From: Lachnoclostridium sp. MSJ-17
Lineage (GTDB): Bacteria; Bacillota; Clostridia; Oscillospirales; Acutalibacteraceae
DNA length: 55,967 nucleotides
NCBI RefSeq assembly: GCF_018918205.1
Contig: NZ_JAHLQB010000032.1
Location: 1 to 55,967 of the forward strand
Direction: 5' to 3'
Below the pieces are notes generated by a model. It searched no databases, was not told the origin of the DNA, and saw only the letters and a program-made list of their open reading frames with translations. Below, in pieces: positions 9,153 through 17,807 of the stretch. A program made the position numbers and the translations under genes. Position 1 is the first letter of the stretch. Each line of letters starts with the position of its first letter.

Positions 9153-9295
9153 GTAAGCATTTCAAAAAGGTAAAAATGTATTTTGACAGCGGCTTGTGGA
9201 GCATCGAGAGAGTGCGAAACGCCGTAGTCAAGGGCTGGATAACAGCTCAGGAATACAAAACAATCACAGGCGAAGAATACAATACAGCAGCATAA
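9149..9295 (+). CDS. xkdX: XkdX-family phage protein
   Basis: Seen: 48 residues beginning at GTG 9149 (overlapping the previous stop as GTGA) behind GGAGGTGGAG. The sequence SKHFKKVKMYFDSGLWS, then VRNAVVKGWITAQEYKTITGEEY, is the typical XkdX pattern of about 45-50 residues. Known: XkdX is a conserved small protein at the end of the tail operon of PBSX and many Firmicutes prophages; its function is not established. Here it ends the island. No holin, endolysin or other lysis gene follows; the next gene is dapL on the other strand. Confidence 0.88.
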   Translation: MSKHFKKVKMYFDSGLWSIERVRNAVVKGWITAQEYKTITGEEYNTAA

Positions 9296-9327
9296 AAAAA
9301 ACAGCTCCGGGGATATCCTCGGAGCTG
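9293..9327 (-). terminator. Rho-independent terminator of dapL
   Basis: Read on the minus strand, CAGCTCCG pairs with CGGAGCTG around a GGATATCC core and is followed by a run of eight T's. It lies 6 bp past the dapL stop and overlaps the XkdX stop. On the plus strand the hairpin has no T-run, so it is weaker for XkdX. Confidence 0.8.
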
Positions 9328-9332
9328 ATTCC

Positions 9333-10511
9333 TTATGACAATAATTTTTTGATTCTTTCAACAGCTTCAACAGTGTTTTCTCTGTCGCCGAACGAGGTCA
9401 GACGGAAGTAGCCCGCGCCGTTTTCACCAAAGCCCTCGCCCGGTGTGCCTACGACGTTGGCTTTCTTTAAGAGCAGATCAAAGAACTCCCAGCTGCCCAT
9501 TCCGTTCGGGCATTTGAGCCAAATGTACGGTGAATTCTTGCCGCCGGTGTAGTAAATGCCCAGCTCGTCGAGAGCGGAAGCAATAATGCGCGCGTTCTCC
9601 TGATAGTAGGCGATATTATCGCGGATCTGACGCTGTCCTTCCTCGCTGAATACAGCCGCCGCGGCGCACTGTACGGGATACGAAACGCCGTTGAACTTCG
9701 TAGCCTGACGGCGGTACCATGTGGCGTAGAGATTGTGACCGTCGCGCTCAAGCTCCTTCGGGATAATTGTATATCCGCAGCGGGTGCCGGTAAAGCCCGC
9801 GGTCTTTGAGAGCGAGCAGAGCTCTATGGCGCAGGTTCTCGCGCCCTCGACCGCGTAGATCGAACGCGGCAGATCATCGGTGATGAACGCCTCATACGCC
9901 GCGTCGTAGAGAATGACCGCGTCGTTTTTGTTCGCGTAATCCACCCACGCCTTGAGCTGGTCGTATGTAAACGCCGCGCCTGTGGGGTTGTTCGGAGAAC
10001 AGAGGTAGATTATATCTGCCTTAACGTCCTCGTCGGGCATAGCCGTAAAGCCGTTTTCCTCGTTGCAGGCGGCGTAGATGATCTTTCTGCCCGCCATGAT
10101 GTTGGAATCGACGTAAACGGGATATACGGGGTCGGTGACAAGGACTGTGTTGTCCTGAGAGAAGATGTCGCCGATGTTGCCGCAGTCGGACTTTGCTCCG
10201 TCGGACACGAAAATCTCGTCGGCTGAAACATTCACGCCGAAGCTCTTATAATAGCCCGAGATCGCCTCTCTGATGAAGTCATAGCCCTCGTACTCCGGAT
10301 AGCCCTTGAAGGTCTCCTTGTGGCCGAGCTCCTCGGCGCCCTTTTTCATCGCCTCGACGACGACGGGAGCCAAAGGCAGGGTCACGTCGCCGATACCGAG
10401 ACGGATGATCTTCTTATCGGGATTTGCCGCCGCATATTCCGCGGTTTTTCTCGCTACGTCGGCGAAAAGATAGTTCGGCACAAGGTTGTCAAAATTTTTA
10501 TTGATTTTCAA
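9333..10511 (-). CDS. dapL: LL-diaminopimelate aminotransferase
   Basis: Seen: 392 residues of a class I/II PLP aminotransferase with DapL-type motifs (IRLGIGDVTLPLAP, FKGYPEYEGYDFIREAI, CSPNNPTGAAF). The PLP lysine lies in SLSKTAGFTGTRCGY. Known: it converts tetrahydrodipicolinate directly to LL-diaminopimelate in one step for lysine and peptidoglycan. The product is the substrate of DapF, which here is fused to CarB 57 bp upstream, so two consecutive steps of the pathway are adjacent. A minus-strand terminator follows at once. Confidence 0.96.
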   Translation of the reverse strand: MKINKNFDNLVPNYLFADVARKTAEYAAANPDKKIIRLGIGDVTLPLAPVVVEAMKKGAEELGHKETFKGYPEYEGYDFIREAISGYYKSFGVNVSADEIFVSDGAKSDCGNIGDIFSQDNTVLVTDPVYPVYVDSNIMAGRKIIYAACNEENGFTAMPDEDVKADIIYLCSPNNPTGAAFTYDQLKAWVDYANKNDAVILYDAAYEAFITDDLPRSIYAVEGARTCAIELCSLSKTAGFTGTRCGYTIIPKELERDGHNLYATWYRRQATKFNGVSYPVQCAAAAVFSEEGQRQIRDNIAYYQENARIIASALDELGIYYTGGKNSPYIWLKCPNGMGSWEFFDLLLKKANVVGTPGEGFGENGAGYFRLTSFGDRENTVEAVERIKKLLS

Positions 10512-10568
10512 AGTGGTTTCATTCCTTTATATCAGATTTTTTCCTAATATCTGATAAACGACAAGGTC

Positions 10569-13500
10569 TTAAACCTCGACCTCACCCTCGTAAACCTTCT
10601 CGGCGTTGCCGGTCATGTATACGGTCTCGTCGGTGTAGTTGATGATAAGATCGCCGCCCTTGAGCTTGATCTTGATGTCGTCGCCCTTCTTGCAGAAGCC
10701 GTTCTCACATGCCGCTACAGCTACGGCGCAGGCGCCTGTACCGCATGCCCATGTCTCGCCGGAGCCGCGCTCCCATACGCGCATCTTGATTGTCTTGTCA
10801 TTGAGAACGGTGACAAACTCGGTATTTACTCTCTCGGGGAAGATCGGGTCGTTCTCGAACAGCGGTCCGATCTCCTCAAGGTTGATGTTGTCGATATCGC
10901 TGTCGACGAATACGACGCAGTGCGGGTTGCCCATGGAAACGCAGGTGATGCGGTAGTCCTGCATACCGATAGTCACTCTGCGGTCGACTACCTTGTCGCC
11001 GCTGAGGTCAACGGGAATGAGCTTCGGGTCGAGGATAGCCTTGCCCATATCGACGCGGAGTGTCTTGACCTCGCCGTCGGTGGTGTATGCCTTGAGCGAC
11101 TTGATGCCGCTGAGGGTCTCGATCGTGATCTCGTCCTTCTCCTTGATGTTTACCATGCCGTGGTCGTAGAGGAACTTGCCGACGCAGCGGATACCGTTGC
11201 CGCACATCTTGCCCTCGGTGCCGTCGCGGTTGTACATCTTCATCTGGGCGTCAGCTACCTTTGAGGGAGCGACGAGGATAACGCCGTCGCCGCCGATACC
11301 GAAGTGACGGTCGCTGAGTCTTACAGCGAGAGCCTCGGGGTTGTTGATCCACTGACCGAAGGTTGAGAAGTAGATATAGTCGTTGCCGATGCCCTGCATC
11401 TTTGTGAAGCGGAGCTTGGTCTTGGAATCTCTCATGTTGTTGATGTCGACAAGCTCTGTGCTGTGCTGTGAATAGCGGCTCTTGAGGCAATCCGCGAGAG
11501 CGTTGGCGGTGTCGAGAGAGGTAAGGCAGGGAATGTTCCTCTCAACGGTCTTTCTGCGGATCTTTACGGAGTCACGCGAGGGAATTCTGCCCTTCGCGGA
11601 GGTGGAAATAACGTACTGGACCTTGCCCGACTCGATAAGCGAGAGGGTGTTGTTGCGGTCGGACTCGTGGATCTTCTTAACGCCGACAGCGTCGATGCCG
11701 TACTTGTTGAGCACCTTCGAGGTGCCCTCGGTGGCGTAGATCTTGAAGCCGAGGTCGTAGTATTTCTTGGCGATCTCGCCGATCTCAGCCTTGTCGGAGT
11801 CGCGGACGGTGATGAACACGCCGCCGTTCTTCTTCATCTTGTAGCCCGCGGCGATAAGTCCCTTGTAGAGAGCCTCCTCAAGGGTGCCCGCGATACCGAG
11901 GACTTCGCCTGTGGACTTCATCTCGGGACCGAGGTGGTTGTCGACGTTGATGAGCTTCTCAAAGCTGAATACGGGAACCTTGACCGCGATATACGGGCTC
12001 TTGCGGTAAAGACCTGTGCCGTAGCCCATGTCCGCGAGCTTCTCGCCGAGCATCGCTCTTGTCGCGAGGTCGACCATCGGAACGCCCGTTACCTTGCTGA
12101 TGTAGGGGATCGTTCTCGAGGAACGCGGATTAACTTCAATTACATACAGCTCGTTGTTGTAGATAAGGTACTGGATATTTACAAGACCCTTTGTTCTCAG
12201 CTCGATCGCGAGGTTGCGCGAGCTTTCAACGATGATCTCGGTCATCTCGTCGGAGATGTTCCACGCGGGATAAACAGCGATAGAGTCGCCTGAGTGAACG
12301 CCTGCGCGTTCAACGTGCTCCATGATACCGGGAATGAGGATATCCTCGCCGTCGCAGATAGCGTCGACCTCGATCTCGGTGCCCTGGAGATATTTATCGA
12401 TAAGAATCGGGTTTTCAATGTTCTGTGCGAGGATGATCGCCATGTATTCCTTAACGTCAGCCTCGTTGAAGGCGATGATCATGTTCTGACCGCCGAGAAC
12501 GTAGGACGGACGGAGAAGAACGGGATAGCCGATAGTGTCGGCGACCTCAAGCGCTTCCTCTGTAGTCATAACGGTCACGCCGCGCGGACGCTTGATGTGG
12601 TACTTCTCGAGAAGCTCGTCGAAGCGCTCTCTGTCCTCAGCCATATCGATAGCGTCGTAGGAGGTGCCGAGGATATTTACGTTGTTCTCGCTGAGGAACT
12701 TCGTCAGCTTGATAGCGGTCTGTCCGCCGAAGGCGACAACAACGCCGTAGGGGTTTTCGGTCTTGATGATGCCCATGACGTCCTCTGTTGTCAGCGGCTC
12801 AAAGTAAAGTCTGTCGGCGGTGTCGAAGTCGGTTGAAACAGTCTCGGGGTTGTTGTTGACGATTACAACGTCGAAGCCCGCCTTCTTGAGCGCCCATACG
12901 CAGTGTACGGAGGCGTAGTCGAACTCGATGCCCTGACCGATGCGGATAGGACCTGAACCGAATACGATGACGGTCTTTTTGTCGCTCTTGCGCTCGGCGA
13001 TGAACTCCTCAGCCTCGTTTTCCTTGTCGAAGGTGGAATAGAAGTAGGGAGTCTCGGCGGCGAACTCAGCCGCGCAGGTGTCAACCATTTTATATACGGG
13101 AGTGAGCGGATTTTCGATAGTCTGACCGCTCATTTCCTCGATCGTCTTGTCGAGGAAGCCGGTGTGCTTGGCTCTTGAGTAAAGCTCCTCTGTGAGAACG
13201 CCTTTTTTCAGCTCGTCCGAAACGGCGATGATGTTTCTGAGCTTCTCGAGGAACCACTCGTCGATCATGGTAATCTCGTGGATCTTGTCGACGGAGATAC
13301 CGCGCTTGAGCGCTTCGTAGACGCAGAATATTCTTCTGTCGTCGCAGACGCTGAGCTGGTGCATGACATTAGCGTCGCTGAGCTTTGCGTACTCCTTGTC
13401 GTCGAGGGTGTTGTGGGAGATCTCCGCGCCTCTGACAGCCTTCATGATAGCCTGCTCAAAGGTGGGAGCGATAGCCATAACCTCGCCTGTCGCCTTCATC

Positions 13501-14624
13501 TGGGTGCCGAGGTCGCGCTTGGCGTATACGAATTTATCGAAAGGCCATTTCGGGAACTTAACGACAACGTAGTCGATAGCCGGCTCGAAGCACGCGTAGG
13601 TTGTGCCCGTAACGGCGTTTTTGATCTCGCTGAGGGTGTAGCCGATCGCGATTTTGGAAGCTACCTTGGCGATCGGGTAGCCGGTAGCCTTTGAGGCGAG
13701 AGCCGAGGAACGCGATACACGCGGATTTACCTCGATAACGGCGTACTCCATGCTCTCGGGGTCGAGAGCGAACTGACAGTTGCAGCCGCCTTCAACCTTG
13801 AGCGCTGAGATGATGTCGAGAGCCGCGGAACGCAGCATCTGGTACTCCTTGTCCGAAAGAGTAACGGCGGGAGCGATTACGATAGAGTCGCCGGTGTGAA
13901 CGCCGACGGGGTCGAAGTTCTCCATTGAGCAGATCGTGATTACGTTGCCCTTGGAGTCGCGCATTACCTCGAACTCGATCTCCTTCCAGCCGGAGATGCA
14001 CTTCTCGACGAGGACCTGTGTGATAGGAGAAAGCTCCAGACCGTTTGAAGTGATCTCGCGAAGCTCCTCCTCGTTATTTACTATGCCGCCGCCTGTGCCG
14101 CCGAGGGTGAAGGCGGGACGGATGATTACGGGATAGCCGATCTCGTTTGTGAACCTGACGGCGGACTCGACGTCGTTTACGACGAGCGACGGAATGACGG
14201 GCTGGTTGATGGACATCATCGTGTCCTTGAAGAGCTGTCTGTCCTCAGCCTTGTCGATAGTCTCGGGCTTTGCGCCGAGGAGCTGAACGCCGTGCTTCTC
14301 GAGGAAGCCTTCCTTTGCGAGCTGCATTGAGAGAGTCAGACCCGTCTGACCGCCGAGGGTCGAGAGCAGGCTGTCGGGCTTCTCCTTGACGATAATGCGC
14401 TTCACCACGTCGAGGGTGAGCGGCTCGATATAGATCTTATCCGCCATGGCGTTGTCGGTCATGATCGTAGCGGGGTTGGAGTTTACGAGGATAACCTCAA
14501 GACCCTCCTCCTTGAGGGCGCGGCACGCCTGTGTGCCGGCGTAGTCAAACTCGGCTGCCTGTCCGATAACGATGGGACCCGAGCCGATAACCATTACTCT
14601 TTTAATATCCTTTTTCAGTGGCAT
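10569..14624 (-). CDS. carB-dapF: Fusion protein: carbamoyl-phosphate synthase large subunit plus diaminopimelate epimerase
   Basis: Seen: one 1351-residue reading frame. Residues 1-about 1060 are a full CarB: start MPLKKDIKRVMVIGSGPIVIG, two ATP-grasp halves (each with a GSGPIxIGQ and an EVNPRxSRSS/T motif) and a C-terminal MGS-like domain. Residues about 1064-1351 are a full DapF with the two catalytic cysteines, MCGNGIRC (about 1141) and ACGTGACA (about 1294). The join (SRYSQHSTELVDINNMRDSK) has no stop codon or frame change, and no clear ribosome-binding site precedes the internal ATG at 11435. Known roles: carbamoyl phosphate for pyrimidine and arginine synthesis; LL- to meso-diaminopimelate epimerisation. 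carA is 45 bp upstream and dapL 57 bp downstream. Confidence 0.96.
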   Translation of the reverse strand: MPLKKDIKRVMVIGSGPIVIGQAAEFDYAGTQACRALKEEGLEVILVNSNPATIMTDNAMADKIYIEPLTLDVVKRIIVKEKPDSLLSTLGGQTGLTLSMQLAKEGFLEKHGVQLLGAKPETIDKAEDRQLFKDTMMSINQPVIPSLVVNDVESAVRFTNEIGYPVIIRPAFTLGGTGGGIVNNEEELREITSNGLELSPITQVLVEKCISGWKEIEFEVMRDSKGNVITICSMENFDPVGVHTGDSIVIAPAVTLSDKEYQMLRSAALDIISALKVEGGCNCQFALDPESMEYAVIEVNPRVSRSSALASKATGYPIAKVASKIAIGYTLSEIKNAVTGTTYACFEPAIDYVVVKFPKWPFDKFVYAKRDLGTQMKATGEVMAIAPTFEQAIMKAVRGAEISHNTLDDKEYAKLSDANVMHQLSVCDDRRIFCVYEALKRGISVDKIHEITMIDEWFLEKLRNIIAVSDELKKGVLTEELYSRAKHTGFLDKTIEEMSGQTIENPLTPVYKMVDTCAAEFAAETPYFYSTFDKENEAEEFIAERKSDKKTVIVFGSGPIRIGQGIEFDYASVHCVWALKKAGFDVVIVNNNPETVSTDFDTADRLYFEPLTTEDVMGIIKTENPYGVVVAFGGQTAIKLTKFLSENNVNILGTSYDAIDMAEDRERFDELLEKYHIKRPRGVTVMTTEEALEVADTIGYPVLLRPSYVLGGQNMIIAFNEADVKEYMAIILAQNIENPILIDKYLQGTEIEVDAICDGEDILIPGIMEHVERAGVHSGDSIAVYPAWNISDEMTEIIVESSRNLAIELRTKGLVNIQYLIYNNELYVIEVNPRSSRTIPYISKVTGVPMVDLATRAMLGEKLADMGYGTGLYRKSPYIAVKVPVFSFEKLINVDNHLGPEMKSTGEVLGIAGTLEEALYKGLIAAGYKMKKNGGVFITVRDSDKAEIGEIAKKYYDLGFKIYATEGTSKVLNKYGIDAVGVKKIHESDRNNTLSLIESGKVQYVISTSAKGRIPSRDSVKIRRKTVERNIPCLTSLDTANALADCLKSRYSQHSTELVDINNMRDSKTKLRFTKMQGIGNDYIYFSTFGQWINNPEALAVRLSDRHFGIGGDGVILVAPSKVADAQMKMYNRDGTEGKMCGNGIRCVGKFLYDHGMVNIKEKDEITIETLSGIKSLKAYTTDGEVKTLRVDMGKAILDPKLIPVDLSGDKVVDRRVTIGMQDYRITCVSMGNPHCVVFVDSDIDNINLEEIGPLFENDPIFPERVNTEFVTVLNDKTIKMRVWERGSGETWACGTGACAVAVAACENGFCKKGDDIKIKLKGGDLIINYTDETVYMTGNAEKVYEGEVEV

Positions 14625-14669
14625 ACTATCAATCCTTACTTTATAGAATATTTTTGAATATATCTGAGA

Positions 14670-15752
14670 TTACTGCTTGCTGTCGTCCATCATTCTGAGG
14701 AAGCGGTCAAAGAGGAACGAGGTGTCGAGCGGACCGCCGTGGGCTTCGGGATGGAACTGCACCGAAAAAGCGGGGAAGCTTTTGTATGTCACGCCCTCGC
14801 AGGTGTTGTCGTTGCCGTTAACGTAGCTTACCTCGCTGTCCTCGGGCAGGCTGTCGGAAACGACGGCGTAGCCGTGGTTCTGTGAGGTGATGTAGACCTT
14901 GCCTGTCTCGAGCTCCTTGACGGGCTGGTTGGCTCCGCGGTGGCCGTACTTGAGCTTTTCGGTCTTTGCTCCGTGAGCGAGAGCGAGCAGCTGGTGACCG
15001 AGGCAGATGCCGAACATCGGAACATTGCTCTCTGTGAGCTTTTTAAGCTCCTCGATGACCGCGGTGTTCTTCGCGGGGTCTCCGGGGCCGTTCGAGAGCA
15101 TGATGCCGTCGGGATTGAGCGCGAGGACTTCCTCGGCTGTTGTGTGGGCGGGTACGACAGTCAGGCTGCAGCCGCGCTTGTTGAGCTCTCTGCCGATGTT
15201 ATGCTTCGCGCCGAAGTCCATGAGGACAACGTGATACTTCGCGTTTTCGACGGGGAAGTTTTCAATCTCGGAGATCGTGGTTTTCTCGACCGCCTCGGTG
15301 ATAACAAAGCCCTTGAGCTTGCTGAGCAGCTCGTCCGTCACCTCGGGGGTGTACTGAATACTGCAGTTCATAACGCCGTACTCGCGGACGATCCTTGTGA
15401 GAGCGCGGGTATCAAGACCGCAGATGCCGGTTACGCCCTTCTCTTTTAAAAAGGCGTCAAGATCGCCCTCACTGCGGAAGTTGGACGGTGCTTGACACCA
15501 TTCTCTTACGATATAACCATTGAGCGCGGGTGTGGGCGTCTCGAAATCCGAACGGATAACGCCGTAATTGCCGATAAGAGGAAATGTGTGAAGAACCACC
15601 TGACCGAAATAGCTGGGGTCGGTGAGTGTTTCAAGATAGCCTGTCATAGCGGTTGTAAAAACAAGCTCTCCCATAGTTTCCTTTTCGGCGCCAAATGCCT
15701 TGCCCTCAAAAACCGTTCCGTTTTCGAGCACTAAATACGCAGCACGACTCAT
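14670..15752 (-). CDS. carA: Carbamoyl-phosphate synthase small (glutaminase) subunit
   Basis: Seen: 360 residues with the N-terminal CarA domain (VLENGTVFEGKAFG, TGYLETLTDPSY) and a class I glutamine amidotransferase domain. The nucleophile lies in FGICLGHQLLALAHG, and the histidine and glutamate in VQFHPEAHGG. The ATG at 15752 is chosen because MSRAAYLVLENG is where family members begin and AAAGGA lies about 9 bases upstream; a longer frame to 15866 adds an arginine-rich, unlikely leader. Known: it releases ammonia from glutamine for CarB, whose gene follows by 45 bp. Confidence 0.96.
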   Translation of the reverse strand: MSRAAYLVLENGTVFEGKAFGAEKETMGELVFTTAMTGYLETLTDPSYFGQVVLHTFPLIGNYGVIRSDFETPTPALNGYIVREWCQAPSNFRSEGDLDAFLKEKGVTGICGLDTRALTRIVREYGVMNCSIQYTPEVTDELLSKLKGFVITEAVEKTTISEIENFPVENAKYHVVLMDFGAKHNIGRELNKRGCSLTVVPAHTTAEEVLALNPDGIMLSNGPGDPAKNTAVIEELKKLTESNVPMFGICLGHQLLALAHGAKTEKLKYGHRGANQPVKELETGKVYITSQNHGYAVVSDSLPEDSEVSYVNGNDNTCEGVTYKSFPAFSVQFHPEAHGGPLDTSFLFDRFLRMMDDSKQ

Positions 15753-15788
15753 AGTAACAATCCTTTCAAATAGTGGTTTATTCAAATC

Positions 15789-15804
15789 GGGCGGAATACC
15801 GCCC
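15789..15804 (-). promoter_or_regulatory. GC hairpin in the ANTAR-carA spacer
   Basis: A perfect 6-bp stem GGGCGG/CCGCCC with a TATT loop lies in the 73-bp gap before carA. There is no T-run, so it is not a standard terminator. It may affect mRNA stability or be a protein-binding site. Weak evidence. Confidence 0.3.
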
Positions 15805-15825
15805 CGGAATTGACGTTTGTGTTTA

Positions 15826-16389
15826 TCAGTTCTGATAGGTCCTGATGACCTGTTTCGCGACGGCAAGCTTGCTGGTCTGCAGGTCCATCGCCTGTTTTTC
15901 GAGGTAGCGGTGCGCCTGCTCCTCGCTCATATTCAGGCAGGTGACGAGCAAAAGCTTGGCGCGGTCGATGATTTTCAGATCCTCGACCATGTGCTTGAGC
16001 TTGTCGTTTTCGCGCTCGACCCTGAGAAGGCGGCTCCTGAAGCAATCCGTGAACAGCAGATAGTGGTGAAAAAGGTGCCTGTTGATAGGCTTTGAGATAA
16101 CGAGCACTCCCTTTTCGTTGAGCATATCGCTTACCTTGTCGGAGCTTGCCTTTGATACGATTATCACGACGCCGGAACGTGTGGTGTCGGCAAAACGCGT
16201 CGCAAGCGCGATGCCGTTCTCGTCCGCAAGAGGAGCGTTGATACACACAAGGTCGAATTCAGGCTCCTGCTGTTCGGCGCTGTAGGCTGAGTAGGTAACG
16301 GTGATCTCCTCATAGCCTTCCTCTTCGAGGAGCTTTGAAAGTGCGACGGCGCTTTGTTCGGAGTTTGTTACAAGCAATGCATTTTTCAA
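15826..16389 (-). CDS. ANTAR-domain response regulator (RNA-binding antiterminator)
   Basis: Seen: 187 residues. The first about 120 form a receiver-like domain (NALLVTNSEQSAVALSKLL, FDLVCINAPLADENGIALA, VISKPINRHLF); an asparagine or alanine stands near the usual phospho-acceptor, so it may be a pseudo-receiver. The C-terminal 60 residues form a coiled coil and ANTAR helices (IIDRAKLLLVTCLNMSEEQAHRYLEKQAMD). Known: ANTAR proteins bind paired hexaloop hairpins in nascent RNA and prevent termination, often in nitrogen metabolism. It lies 73 bp before carA. Its RNA target is unknown; glnN in this window has a leader terminator, but no clear ANTAR hairpin pair. Confidence 0.9.
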   Translation of the reverse strand: MKNALLVTNSEQSAVALSKLLEEEGYEEITVTYSAYSAEQQEPEFDLVCINAPLADENGIALATRFADTTRSGVVIIVSKASSDKVSDMLNEKGVLVISKPINRHLFHHYLLFTDCFRSRLLRVERENDKLKHMVEDLKIIDRAKLLLVTCLNMSEEQAHRYLEKQAMDLQTSKLAVAKQVIRTYQN

Positions 16390-16527
16390 ACTATCACCAC
16401 CGCTATTTCATTCTTCAACATATTATTTTACCTGATTTCCCGGACAGTTTATTTACATAAAGGAATTAAACTGAGATTTCTTGATTTTTTTATTTTTACA
16501 AACTGAATAATCATTTATTTTGGCGGA

Positions 16528-16557
16528 TTGACACAGCATATAACAAAATGCTATAAT
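16528..16557 (+). promoter_or_regulatory. Sigma-A type promoter of the nucleotidyltransferase-like gene
   Basis: Perfect TTGACA (16528-16533) and perfect TATAAT (16552-16557) with an 18-base spacer, about 57 bp before the ATG at 16614. The rest of the 224-bp gap from 16390 is AT-rich, presumably with the ANTAR gene promoter, which I could not place. Confidence 0.8.
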
Positions 16558-16613
16558 ATTACGGTGCAGACTCATAATCCGACAAATTTCTGCACGGAAA
16601 GGATCAGCTGACG

Positions 16614-17741
16614 ATGAATCAAAGCAAAGTATCTAAAACGGCTATGGATTTGATTTATCTTGTATCGTGTGCATTCAATTCCATAACTCCCGACGCGCAG
16701 CGCTGTTCCGAAATGGATGACGCGGCGGTGTACAGTATGGCAAGCAGCCATATGCTTTCCGCAGCCGCGGCGTATGCGATTGAAAAGGTGTCGCCGCTTT
16801 CTCAGCGCTGGCTGAACGCAAAGGGCAACTCAAAACGGCGGCTGATTATCTTTCAGGCGGAACGCGCAAAAATCTTACGTGAGTTTGACAGGCACGGAAT
16901 CTGGTATCTTCCTCTCAAGGGCATCCTCCTGAAGGATATTTACCCTGAGGCGTCAATGCGCGAAATGTCTGACAACGATATACTCTGCGACGCCTCAAAA
17001 ATGTCCGAGATCAGAGATATAATGTGCTCGCTGGGATTCACCTGCGTGGAATTCGGAAATCACAACCACGACGTATATAGCAAAAAACCGGTTTCCTTTG
17101 AAATACACGCCCATCTCTTTAACCCGATCACGTGGCCGACGGCTTACTCCTACTACTCAACGCTCAAGGAGCGCCTGATAAAGGACGACGATAACAGCTG
17201 CGGATATCATATGACCGACGAGGATTTTTATGTCTACTGCGTCATACATATGTACAAGCATTTCTCCCATGCGGGCACGGGGCTGCGTTCGCTTGCCGAC
17301 GTCTATTTATTCAACAAAGCAAAGGGTCAGTCGCTCGACCGGGAATATATCCGCAATGAGCTTGAATTTTTGGGTATAAGGGAATATGAAGCAAAAACGC
17401 GCGGGCTTGCCGAAAAGGTATTTTCATTTCAGCCGCTGTCGGACAGCGACAAAGAGGAGCTTGCGTTTTACGCGGATTCAGGCTCCTACGGCACGGTTGA
17501 CAACATGATAAAAAACCGTCTCGGAGGCGACAACAGCAAAAAAGCAAAACTCCGCTATATTATCAGCCGTGTTTTCCCTTCAAAGGAACACCTCGAGCAA
17601 TATCATCCCGTTGTTTACCGTCACCGGGTACTGTATCCTCTTTTGGTGGTATACAGACCTTTCAACGGGCTGATAAGGCACCGCAAAAAGCTTTTCAATG
17701 AGGTTGATTCACTCAGGAAAAAACCGGACGCAGAGGAATGA
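16614..17741 (+). CDS. Nucleotidyltransferase-family protein (NTP_transf_5-like)
   Basis: Seen: 375 residues. The centre has WYLPLKGILLKDIYPEASMREMSDNDILCD, the pattern of the uncharacterised nucleotidyltransferase family often found in polysaccharide clusters; the D-x-D acidic pair (DNDILCD) would bind metal. It is followed by FEIHAHLFNP and a helical C-terminal region. There is no signal peptide. GAAAGGATCAGC lies before the ATG. It is monocistronic or paired with ald 66 bp downstream. A link to the exopolysaccharide genes at 19008-21229 is possible, but the donor and acceptor are unknown. Confidence 0.8.
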   Translation: MNQSKVSKTAMDLIYLVSCAFNSITPDAQRCSEMDDAAVYSMASSHMLSAAAAYAIEKVSPLSQRWLNAKGNSKRRLIIFQAERAKILREFDRHGIWYLPLKGILLKDIYPEASMREMSDNDILCDASKMSEIRDIMCSLGFTCVEFGNHNHDVYSKKPVSFEIHAHLFNPITWPTAYSYYSTLKERLIKDDDNSCGYHMTDEDFYVYCVIHMYKHFSHAGTGLRSLADVYLFNKAKGQSLDREYIRNELEFLGIREYEAKTRGLAEKVFSFQPLSDSDKEELAFYADSGSYGTVDNMIKNRLGGDNSKKAKLRYIISRVFPSKEHLEQYHPVVYRHRVLYPLLVVYRPFNGLIRHRKKLFNEVDSLRKKPDAEE

Positions 17742-17807
17742 TTCCCATATATTCAGCCGAGCTTCGGCTTACAATAATATTTTTTCTACTGAAAGGCAGG
17801 TTTTTTA

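Noticed and set aside
11667..12836. Long plus-strand frames opposite carB (208 and 180 codons)
   Set aside because: They mirror the codon pattern of carB, have no ribosome-binding sites and no domain similarity; typical shadow frames of a GC-rich gene.
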